5,406 bases of DNA from Armatimonadetes bacterium UBA5352 (lineage in GTDB: Bacteria > Armatimonadota > Zipacnadia > Zipacnadales > UBA5352): the NCBI GenBank assembly GCA_002411015.1, contig DHPY01000013.1:1-5406 (forward strand). Direction: 5' to 3'. Both the position numbers and the translations under genes were made by a program. This document shows, one piece after another, positions 1-5,406 of this stretch. The notes under the pieces are model-generated. The model did no database searches, had not been told where the DNA came from, and worked only from the letters and a program-made list of their open reading frames with translations. The first letter of the stretch is position 1; each line of letters starts with the position of its first letter.

Positions 1-770
1 TGCGGCGGGCGCAGGCTGATCTCCGACGAGATCGCCCGCGACCATATCCTCCCGCGCGACATCACGGTCTTCTCCGCCAACGGGGCAATCGCCGCAAACG
101 TCGCCGACTCCGCGGTGGCATGCTGCTGATGACGATGCGCCACTGGGTGCATCTCAGCAACTACATCCATGAGACTCCGCACTGGCGCAGCAGCTTCTAC
201 GACTTCAACGGGAAGTTCCTGCTCGGCAGCACCGTCGGGACCATCTCCGCATCGAAGGTCGGGCGATGGGTCATCCGCCTCCTGCAGCCGTGGCAGTGCG
301 AGATCCTCGTCTACGATCCGTACCTCAGCGATGGGGACGCGGCGGAGATGGGCGTGGAGAAGGTCGAGCTGAACGTACTCTTCGAGCGCTCCGACCACGT
401 CACCGTGCACGCGCCCAAGCCATCCTCCACGCAGAACATGATCGGCGATGAGCAGCTCTCCCTGCTGCGTGACGGCGCGACGCTCGTGAGCACCTCGCGC
501 GGCTCGGTCATCGATCACGAGGCGCTCTTCCGGCACGCGCAGGCGCGGCGGATCGATGTGTGCCTCGATGTGACGACGCCCGAGCCGCTGGAGCCGGCGA
601 GCTGCTTCCGGCAGCTCGACAACGTGATCATCACTCAGCACGTCTCCGGATCAGGCTACTACGGCTACTTCCCGATCGGGGAGATGACGGTGCAGGCGCT
701 GCTCGATCGCTTCGCGGGGAGGCCGGTGGACGGGGCGGTGCCGATGGATCGTTTCGATACGATTGCGTGA
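1..770 (+). pseudogene. D-2-hydroxyacid dehydrogenase (phosphoglycerate dehydrogenase-like), 5'-truncated by the window and frameshifted
   Basis: Two pieces of one NAD-dependent D-2-hydroxyacid dehydrogenase lie in different frames. Positions 1-120 (frame 1) read ...ITVFSANGAIAANVADSAVA, the segment that normally precedes the coenzyme domain. It then hits TGA at 127-129. Frame 3 picks up at 120 with MLLMTMRHWVHL and runs to TGA at 768-770. Joined, they give continuous family sequence, so one base is missing near 120. In the 216-residue frame-3 part, the Rossmann turn is at residues 39-49 (VGTISASKVGR), with the ribose-binding Asp in VYDPY (D66). The catalytic set is R127 (STSRG), E155 (TPEP) and H174 (TQH). 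The Rossmann loop reads SxSxxG rather than GxGxxG; I recall a Ser at the second position in some relatives. Members reduce 2-keto acids or oxidise 2-hydroxy acids with NAD(P) in the cytosol; the substrate cannot be read here. The catalytic residues are intact, so recent inactivation or a sequencing error are both possible. The true start lies left of the window. Confidence 0.85.
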
Positions 771-782
771 GGGAGGGCTGAA

Positions 783-889
783 GATCGCAGGCTGGAAGCC
801 CGCGCCATGCTAAGGCAGATCGCAGGCTGGAAGCCCGCGCCACGGGAATGAGGATCGCACCCGAACCGTGGAGCAGGCTTCCAGCCCGC
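783..889. repeat. 35-bp-period intergenic repeat with three palindromic hairpin units
   Basis: The heptamer GATCGCA starts at 783, 818 and 853, an exact 35-bp period. The first two units are identical over their first 25 bases (26 counting the preceding A, 782-807 and 817-842); the third diverges after the heptamer. Imperfect palindromes with arms GCAGGCT and AGCCCGC lie at 787-803, 822-838 and 873-889. The central trinucleotide is GGA in the first two and TCC in the third. Each can fold into a hairpin with one A-C mismatch. The array sits between the converging ends of the dehydrogenase and the membrane-protein gene, so it may act as a bidirectional terminator or as a REP-like dispersed element. 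I recall similar GGCTGGAAGCC-centred intergenic repeats in other environmental bacterial genomes, but this is memory rather than a search result. There are no T-tracts typical of a strong intrinsic terminator. The rest of 771-951 shows nothing else I can support. Confidence 0.8.
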
Positions 890-951
890 CGCCGTTGTCG
901 TCCTCATCGCAACAGTGCCGGGCGAGGTCTACCGTCAGCCGCCCCCTGCCC

Positions 952-1476
952 TCACACCGCGCCGACGCACCACATGACCGGCCCGACCGTGAGCGACAGC
1001 GAGCCCGCAACCCACGCTGCGTAGTAGGCCCAGCGGCCGCTGCTGGTGGAGGTATGACTGGCGCTCGAGCGGTATGCGGTCAGGTCGAAGCGCTCCCGGT
1101 GCAGCATGTTCCAGAGCACCTGGCCGCCGACCCAGAAGCCCATGAACTCCTCGATCATCAGGAGGCCGGCGGACCCCGCCACAGGCAGAAGCGCCGCCGT
1201 CCACGCGATTGCTGTTGCCGTGAAGTCCCAGTGGGTGTAGCCGAAGACGCCGATCATGACCGCGACGACCGCGACGAACGAGCCGGCCACCACGATCCAA
1301 CCATGGCGCGCGCCGCGGATGTAGCGCCGGCGCTCGCGGAACTCCTCCGACGCGAGCAGCAGGTTCAGCGAGATGGACCGCATCAGGATTAGGGCGACGC
1401 CAATCCATGCGGTGAGTGCCAACGCGGACGGGTACCAGTTGATGATGAGCTCCCCCCCAACAGTCTCCCATGCCAT
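952..1476 (-). CDS. Small four-helix membrane protein of unknown function
   Basis: This is an intact 174-residue protein that I do not recognise. Four hydrophobic stretches look like membrane helices, at about residues 14-32, 60-80, 88-108 and 150-172. A charged segment, SEEFRERRRYIRGARHG (43-59), lies between the first two, and a polar Ser/Thr-rich stretch (136-147) precedes the last. By the positive-inside rule the Arg-rich 47-57 loop should be cytoplasmic, which would put both termini outside the membrane if all four helices cross. An acidic pair, E109-E110, sits at the end of helix 3 before FMGFWVGGQ, and tryptophans are frequent near helix ends. There is no signal peptide cleavage site, catalytic motif or cofactor motif. 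ATG at 1476 is chosen because GGAGGTGA stands 6 bases upstream. The gene is divergent from the broken metallohydrolase gene (181 bp apart) and convergent with the dehydrogenase. Coding is supported by the hydrophobic pattern and start signals; the opposite-strand frames lack such support. Confidence 0.8.
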   Translation of the reverse strand: MAWETVGGELIINWYPSALALTAWIGVALILMRSISLNLLLASEEFRERRRYIRGARHGWIVVAGSFVAVVAVMIGVFGYTHWDFTATAIAWTAALLPVAGSAGLLMIEEFMGFWVGGQVLWNMLHRERFDLTAYRSSASHTSTSSGRWAYYAAWVAGSLSLTVGPVMWCVGAV

Positions 1477-1482
1477 GGGGAG

Positions 1483-1490
1483 TCACCTCC
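1483..1490 (-). promoter_or_regulatory. Strong Shine-Dalgarno for the membrane-protein gene
   Basis: On the minus strand GGAGGTGA is an exact match to the anti-Shine-Dalgarno complement and stands 6 bases before the ATG at 1476. It fixes the start of the 174-residue protein and argues against the overlapping frame that starts further upstream. Confidence 0.8.
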
Positions 1491-1496
1491 GCGCCC

Positions 1497-1525
1497 ATTC
1501 TACCGCAACCTCAAGAAAAGCTCAA
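1497..1525 (-). promoter_or_regulatory. Candidate sigma70-type promoter for the membrane-protein gene
   Basis: On the minus strand TTGAGC (1520-1525, 4 of 6 matches to the -35 consensus) is followed by a 17-base spacer and TAGAAT (1497-1502, 5 of 6 matches to the -10 consensus). Transcription would begin near 1490, which is the first base of the Shine-Dalgarno sequence, giving a leader of only about 14 bases. Spacing and matches are good for a GC-rich genome, but no second line of evidence exists, and a start further upstream remains possible. Confidence 0.45.
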
Positions 1526-1644
1526 GCGCATGGAGCAGAAATCGAGGAAGAGCGGAAAGGCGGGCCGGAAGGCGCGCGTTACCCCCGTGCAGGCCACACC
1601 TCCACGCGCCGCGAAAGGCCGCGTCCGCTACCCATGCCGCGCGC

Positions 1645-1649
1645 AGGAG
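1645..1649 (+). promoter_or_regulatory. Shine-Dalgarno of the broken metallohydrolase gene
   Basis: AGGAG lies 8 bases before the ATG at 1658, with standard spacing. It marks the ancestral start of the degraded gene; translation from here would now end at the stop at 1787 after 43 residues. I see no convincing promoter in the rest of the 1503-1644 gap on this strand. Confidence 0.65.
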
Positions 1650-1657
1650 CCTGCATC

Positions 1658-3284
1658 ATGCCCGAGACCTTCCCGATCCCGCAGGGGCCGATGACCGCAG
1701 ATGAGATGCGCCGGGCGTTCGGATGGGCCGAGCTTGCGCCGACCGAGCCGGTGGTCGCCGGAAGCTGGGGGACGTCGCGGCTCGTCTAACACGTTGGCGC
1801 GTACGGCCTGGACGATGGCGGCGCGCTGATGGTCTCCTGGCGCTTTGCCACCGACTGGGCCAGGCCGCAGTCCGACGACCTCTCCGCGCCCAACTACTGC
1901 TCGCTGCAGACCGACGGGCCAGCGTCGCTGAAGGGTTGCTGCGCGTGAGTTCACCGATCCCGGCCGCTTCGTGGTGCTGCTCGGCTACGAGTGGTCGGGC
2001 AACACCGGCGGAGGCGGCGACCACAATGTGTACTACCGCACCCCCGGCCAGCCGATCGTCGACTCCTGCCACGCGCTGATCCCGGACACGTCCACGGTCG
2101 CGAGCGACCGCTACCCGGTCGCCGCGCTTTACGAGGAGCTCCGGCAGCGCGACGGCATCGCGATCCCGTACGTAGGCGGCCGCCGCGCAGACCTCGCGCA
2201 GCATGATCCGGAGGTCGTGCCGGCGGTCGAGATCTACTCCGCGTGGGGGCAGTTCGAGTGGCAGCTCACCGGCAGCCTCGCGCTCGGCCATCGCGTCGGC
2301 CTGGTGGCAGGCAGCGACGGCCACAAGGGCCGGCCCGGCGCGAGCTACCCCGGCGCATCGCAGTTCGGCGCCTACGGCGGCCTGACGGGGATCATCGCCG
2401 ACGAACTGACGCCCGACGCGATCTTCGACGCGATCCTCGCCCGCCGCTGCTACGCCACCACCGGCCAGCGGATCGTGCTGCGCGTGCAGGCGAACGGCGC
2501 GCCGATGGGCAGCGAGATCACGGCCGATGGCCCCGTGACCTTCGGAGTGTTCTGCGCGGGCACAGCAGGCCTCCGGAAGATCGAGATCCTGCGCCAGGCG
2601 CTCGGAGCCTCCGAGTCGGAGGTCGCGTACGTGCGCGATCCGCCGGCCGCCGCCCTGCTCTCGGATGACCGCCTCCGCATCATCTGGAGTGGCGCGCGCA
2701 TCCTCGGCCGCGACCGCGCCGCCTGCTGGGACGGGCGGCTCGATGTCACGGGGGCGATGATCGTCTCCGCCGAGGCCTATGCCTTCGACGGCCCGCAGGA
2801 GGGCCTGACCGAGGTCGCGCCGGAGTTCGTGGAGTGGCAGTCGATCACCACCGGCGACGAGGACGGCATCGATCTGCGCCTGAACCGCCTCGAGGGCGCG
2901 CGTCTGAGCTTCCGGAGCGGCCCGGCCTGCTTCGGCCTCGAACCGGCCACGCTCGGGCGCGAGCCGGTAGTCGTGGAGGCGGTCGGGATCGAGCAGCGGG
3001 TGGTCGTGCAGCGCCTGCCGGAGGGCGAGCCGCCGCTGTCGGTGACCTTCACCTGCGCTGACGATCCGCCCGAAGGCGCCACCGCGTACCGGGTGCGCGT
3101 GACGCAGGATGATGGCGCGCATGCGTGGTCGAGCTCGGTCTTCGTCGATCGCCGGCGGTATCGCGCGCAGCCACGGCGTCCACGCGAAATCTTCATCTTC
3201 GTGAAAGAAGGACATTGTGGCCATGTGTGTAATATAATGTCGAAGATGAGATGCCGGTTGTCGGGCCCGCTTCAGAGGGCCTGA
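1658..3284 (+). pseudogene. Degraded CehA/McbA-type PHP-like metallohydrolase (DUF3604-like)
   Basis: Fragments of one PHP-like metal-dependent hydrolase. Frame 2 from ATG 1658 gives the N-terminal beta domain (MPETFPIPQGPMTADEMRRA...), hits TAA at 1787-1789, then continues in the same frame with HVGAYGLDDGGALMVSWRFA to TGA at 1946-1948. Homology resumes in frame 3 from about 1932 (REFTDPGRFVVLLGYEWSGN) and runs to about 3149 (HAWSSSVFV). From memory of the family, a block of very roughly 150-250 residues is missing between the two parts, including the early DLHxQ-type metal-binding motif. Retained landmarks are GYEWSGN (about 1980-2000), DRYPVAALYEEL, VGGRRADL, VEIYSAWG and SDGHKGRPGASYPG (Asp codon 2316, His codon 2322). 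The His expected in the IPHVGGR motif is Tyr (2169-2171). After about 3149 the frame runs on to TGA at 3282-3284 with no family-like sequence. Intact relatives are thought to cleave ester or phosphoester-type substrates using a metal cluster; this copy should be inactive. A chimeric assembly is the main alternative to true decay. Confidence 0.85.
3209..3238 (+). promoter_or_regulatory. Candidate sigma70-type promoter for the secreted-protein gene
   Basis: A perfect -10 hexamer TATAAT (3233-3238) lies in the only clearly AT-rich patch of the surrounding sequence. AGGACA (3209-3214, matching the -35 consensus at its last four positions) is 18 bases upstream. Transcription would start near 3245, giving a leader of about 50 bases before the ATG at 3294. 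The promoter lies inside the run-on tail of the broken metallohydrolase frame, which supports the view that this tail is noncoding. Confidence 0.55.
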
Positions 3285-3286
3285 AG
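3270..3286 (+). promoter_or_regulatory. Hairpin overlapping the ribosome binding site of the secreted-protein gene
   Basis: CTTCAG (3270-3275) and CTGAAG (3281-3286) are perfect inverted repeats separated by five bases, AGGGC. The right arm contains the start of the AAGGG Shine-Dalgarno (3284-3288) for the ATG at 3294, so folding would partly hide the ribosome binding site. A six-base inverted repeat can arise by chance, so a regulatory role is only inferred. Confidence 0.35.
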
Positions 3287-3293
3287 GGTGGCG

Positions 3294-4337
3294 ATGGGGA
3301 TGTCCTGGCGCAGCGCTGTGGTGCTGTCGGTAATCGCCGTGGTGCTCATCGCGTCAAACGCCTGGTCGCAAGGGCAGCGTGTTGCCTGCTACCTCGACCA
3401 GGGGGCCTATCATATCGGGGACGGCGACTTCACCGCCACAAACGACCCTGAACTGGTCGCCCAGAACACGGTGGTTGGTCCCAAATGGACCATCACCTTC
3501 AGCGTCGACCGGCCGACGACGGTCTTCATTGCGTTGGATGAGTTGACGGGCGTCGGTGGCGGCGACGTTGCAGCAGATACGGCGGTCGCCCGCGTCAGCC
3601 TCTCCGGCGCCGAGCTCGGCACCATAACCCCGCGCGACAACCATCAGGCATGGTCTTCGGCATGGTACCACGCGGGTGTTCCCGGTAAGCCGGAGACGCT
3701 TCTGATCGAGTGCACCGCCGAGGGCAACTGGGACGACTTTGTCTTCCGTGGCGTGAAGTTGGTCTACGATGACCCGAACGCCGTTGTGACGCTCGTCGCT
3801 CCCGGCCAGGTGCTGCAGGAGGCGCAGGGGTACACCGGCGCGCAGGTGGGTGAACCCGCTCAGCCCGAGCCGCCGATACAAACCTTCGAGCCGATGCCCG
3901 GCATGCCTCTCGTCAACGTGCAGGATGGCCAGGCCGTGCAGTGGGGGCCGGTCTGGAGTGTCATCCGCATCGGCTATCAGATGGTCCTGCGCCGCGGCGA
4001 CGGTCAGTACAGCGTGATCCTCCCGCTGTTCGGCGGTGAGCCCGCGATCCAGCGCGGCGATGGCCTGGGCGCCGTCCGAAGCTCGCTGACGCCCGAGTGG
4101 TTCACCACCGACCTTCCCAACCCGGTCACGGGCTTTGCTGCTCGCGTGCAGCTATCTGGGATGGCGGGCGAGCAGCCCTGCCAGCTTGGACCGTGGTCTG
4201 TCTCGTTTGTGGTACATGAAGGACTTCGCTGGATGATGCTCAGCGACGCCCGCGGCACCGTGTTCCTGACAGACAATGGCGACATCTGGTACGCGGACGA
4301 GGCGAATCCCAACGGGATCTGCTTTACGCAGCAGTAA
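3294..4337 (+). CDS. Secreted two-domain beta-rich protein of unknown function
   Basis: This is an intact 347-residue protein that I do not recognise. The N-terminus is a clear signal peptide: MGMSWR, then a hydrophobic core at residues 8-20 (AVVLSVIAVVLIA), then SNAWSQG with probable cleavage after AWS (residue 25). There is no lipobox Cys, so a soluble exported protein is likely. Residues about 28-160 look like one beta-sandwich-like domain, with alternating hydrophobic strands such as WTITFSV, TVFIALDEL and DDFVFRGVKLVYD. A Pro/Gln/Glu-rich linker spans about 170-205, followed by a second beta-rich domain (about 206-347) with WSVIRIGYQMVL, YSVILPLFGG and WSVSFVVHEG. Four Cys (32, 140, 296, 343) could form disulfides outside the cytoplasm. 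No catalytic motif is evident; a binding or surface role is a guess. ATG at 3294 is chosen because AAGGG lies 5 bases upstream; the in-frame GTG at 3288 is part of that site, and ATG 3300 is an alternative. The gene ends 20 bp from the convergent aldolase-fold gene. Confidence 0.8.
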   Translation: MGMSWRSAVVLSVIAVVLIASNAWSQGQRVACYLDQGAYHIGDGDFTATNDPELVAQNTVVGPKWTITFSVDRPTTVFIALDELTGVGGGDVAADTAVARVSLSGAELGTITPRDNHQAWSSAWYHAGVPGKPETLLIECTAEGNWDDFVFRGVKLVYDDPNAVVTLVAPGQVLQEAQGYTGAQVGEPAQPEPPIQTFEPMPGMPLVNVQDGQAVQWGPVWSVIRIGYQMVLRRGDGQYSVILPLFGGEPAIQRGDGLGAVRSSLTPEWFTTDLPNPVTGFAARVQLSGMAGEQPCQLGPWSVSFVVHEGLRWMMLSDARGTVFLTDNGDIWYADEANPNGICFTQQ

Positions 4338-4357
4338 CCGCGCGCTCTGACGCCCGT

Positions 4358-5341
4358 TCAATGATGCCCGTGCGCTCGCTCCATCGCTGAGGTGGCGTCC
4401 ACGCCTTCGTGCACGATCCAGACCACCGCGCGCGCCATCATTGCCGGGTCCATCGCGCCGGGGTAGAGCACGTTCCGGCCGACGAGGCAGCCCCGCACGT
4501 TCGGCCCCGCCTGCATCCCGCGCGCGAACTCCTCGAGCACCGCGTGCTGGTCATCGCGCGCCGCCCCGCCGAGCATCAGGATCGGCAGGCTGGTTGCGCC
4601 CGCCACCATCTCATAGCCATCGCAGTAGGGGAGCTTCAGCCACGTGCGCAGCGAGCTGTCGCCGAGCGCCGCTGCGACTGAGACCGCCTGCATCAGTGCA
4701 CGCGGGCTCCGGTCGAGTTTGTAGCCGGACTCGGTGCGGTGCACGATGAACGCCTCGACGAAGGCGGGCAGGCCAAGCTCCACGCAGCCGTCCACGGCCT
4801 GGGCGCAGGCGTGGAGGGTGTCGAGCGAGCGGGGGTCCTTGAGGTCGAGCCGCACCATCATCTTCCCGCCGTCGAGCTTCATCTCCTCGAGCCCCGCGGC
4901 ATCGTACGCGGTGAAGCGGTCGTCCATCTCAAAGGCCGCGCCCGCGAGGCCGCCGCGGTTCATGCAGCCGATGAGGAGCCGGTGGTCGAGGACGCTCTCG
5001 GCGCCGTCCTGCATCAGCAGGTAATCCAGCGCCATCAATTCCTCGATGATGTCCGGTGTCCCCATCAGCCCGTCCACCGCGCTCCCCTGCAGCACGCGCA
5101 GGATGCGGCCGAGGTAGTCGCGGCGGTTGCCCATCTGCCCGTCGCCGGGGGCGCCGTCCACGACCATCCGCGCGGGATGGTCAGCGGCCAGCACCACCAG
5201 CCTGCCATCGACAGTGAGTTCCCTGCGGCGCTTGCGGTGGTGGGCGTAGGTGAGGATCGTGCCTCCGTCCTGCGCGCGCAGATCGCACAGTGCGGCCCAG
5301 AGGGTGTCATCTATCGCATTCGTCGCGTCAAAGTCAGGCAT
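4358..5341 (-). CDS. Cgl0159-like (beta/alpha)8 aldolase-fold protein
   Basis: This is an intact 327-residue cytosolic protein resembling the Cgl0159 family, a (beta/alpha)8 group related to class I aldolases of the deoxyribose-phosphate and DhnA/LacD kind. Family-like landmarks in order are LVVLAADHPAR (48-58), GLMGTPDIIEEL (91-102), IGCMNRGGLAG (124-134), FEMDDRFTAYD (137-147), LDGGKMMVRLDL (156-167), VEAF (195-198), TWLKLPY (233-239), LMLGGA (255-260) and CLVGRNVLYPG (285-295). K236 in TWLKLP is the best candidate for a Schiff-base lysine by fold analogy, and K160 is a second conserved-looking lysine; these roles are inferred. The family occurs in myo-inositol catabolic clusters such as that of Corynebacterium glutamicum, so a carbon-carbon lyase step in sugar or polyol breakdown is likely, with substrate unknown. 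Length appears complete. ATG at 5341 is chosen because AGGAGG stands 8 bases upstream; the in-frame GTG at 5374 lies upstream of that site. The His-rich end (HGHH) is unremarkable. Its promoter lies at or beyond the right edge. Confidence 0.85.
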   Translation of the reverse strand: MPDFDATNAIDDTLWAALCDLRAQDGGTILTYAHHRKRRRELTVDGRLVVLAADHPARMVVDGAPGDGQMGNRRDYLGRILRVLQGSAVDGLMGTPDIIEELMALDYLLMQDGAESVLDHRLLIGCMNRGGLAGAAFEMDDRFTAYDAAGLEEMKLDGGKMMVRLDLKDPRSLDTLHACAQAVDGCVELGLPAFVEAFIVHRTESGYKLDRSPRALMQAVSVAAALGDSSLRTWLKLPYCDGYEMVAGATSLPILMLGGAARDDQHAVLEEFARGMQAGPNVRGCLVGRNVLYPGAMDPAMMARAVVWIVHEGVDATSAMERAHGHH

Positions 5342-5349
5342 GGTTGGTG

Positions 5350-5355
5350 CCTCCT
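5350..5355 (-). promoter_or_regulatory. Shine-Dalgarno of the Cgl0159-like gene
   Basis: On the minus strand AGGAGG lies 8 bases before the ATG at 5341, near-ideal in sequence and spacing. It decides the start in favour of 5341 and against the GTG at 5374, which would place this site inside the coding region. Bases 5375-5406 hold nothing I can assign. Confidence 0.8.
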
Positions 5356-5406
5356 GATCGAGCTCGTCTGCCACGGCGGTTGGGCCGGCACAGCGGCTTC
5401 GTCGGC

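Noticed and set aside
112..129. Programmed -1 frameshift in the dehydrogenase
   Set aside because: There is no slippery heptamer or clear downstream stimulatory structure, and this family is not known to me to use frameshifting. A lost base explains it more simply.
783..889. CRISPR array
   Set aside because: The repetition is a 35-bp tandem-like period with at most ten variable bases between near-identical copies; there are no spacer-sized unique segments and no cas genes.
868..1392. A 174-codon plus-strand frame opposite the membrane-protein gene
   Set aside because: It is Arg/Pro/His-rich with no hydrophobic pattern or Shine-Dalgarno, and it begins inside the repeat. The minus-strand frame has membrane helices and a strong start.
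935..1498. A 187-codon minus-strand frame overlapping the membrane-protein gene
   Set aside because: It is slightly longer, but its Arg/Gly-rich sequence lacks family signal. The GGAGGTGA site is placed for the ATG at 1476 in the other frame and would lie inside this one.
1656..3224. A 522-codon open frame on the minus strand, longer than the broken plus-strand gene
   Set aside because: Its translation is low-complexity, rich in Arg, Ala and His, with no recognisable domain. It lies opposite clear PHP-hydrolase coding sequence. Long antisense frames are expected at this GC content.
4338..4357. Terminator between the two convergent genes
   Set aside because: The 20-bp gap and nearby bases show only short GC-rich direct repeats (GCCCGT twice), with no stable hairpin and no T-tract on either strand.
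4409..5024. Plus-strand open frames opposite the Cgl0159-like gene
   Set aside because: They are composition-driven shadows of a clear family match on the other strand.
1..5406. Defence, toxin-antitoxin, phage or transposon system
   Set aside because: I see no transposase, integrase, nuclease, toxin-like pair, tRNA or attachment-site duplication. The genes are metabolic, membrane or exported types in alternating directions.

Overview
The window comes from a GC-rich bacterial chromosome. It carries three Shine-Dalgarno-led start sites, possible sigma70-type promoters and short intergenic gaps. The protein families recall uncultured environmental bacteria (Armatimonadota, Planctomycetes-like or Chloroflexota-like groups), but I infer this only from remembered resemblance and cannot assign the phylum.

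Layout from left to right. (1) Positions 1-770 (+) hold the C-terminal part of a D-2-hydroxyacid dehydrogenase, cut by the window edge and broken by a one-base frameshift near position 120. (2) Positions 783-889 hold a small intergenic repeat: a 35-bp period with three copies of a 17-bp imperfect palindrome, lying between two convergent genes. (3) Positions 952-1476 (-) encode an intact small membrane protein of unknown function with four predicted membrane segments, an excellent ribosome binding site and a plausible promoter almost on top of it. (4) Positions 1658-3284 (+) hold a degraded PHP-like metallohydrolase of the CehA/McbA / DUF3604 type. It has a premature stop, a missing internal block that would carry the first metal-binding motif, a frame change, a probable metal-ligand substitution and a run-on C-terminus. 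(5) Positions 3294-4337 (+) encode an unrecognised secreted protein with a signal peptide, preceded by a possible promoter and a hairpin that covers its ribosome binding site. (6) Positions 4358-5341 (-) encode an intact Cgl0159-like (beta/alpha)8 aldolase-fold protein, convergent with the secreted protein and 20 bp from it.

The dehydrogenase and the Cgl0159-like protein belong to families often found in sugar or polyol (for example inositol) catabolism, so this may be an accessory carbohydrate-use region. There is no visible operon joining them: gene directions alternate (+, -, +, +, -). The clearest story is local gene decay, with two of the five genes broken while their neighbours look intact. 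I found no convincing undescribed multi-gene system, RNA gene, CRISPR array, transposase or tRNA. No gap between genes exceeds 300 bases.
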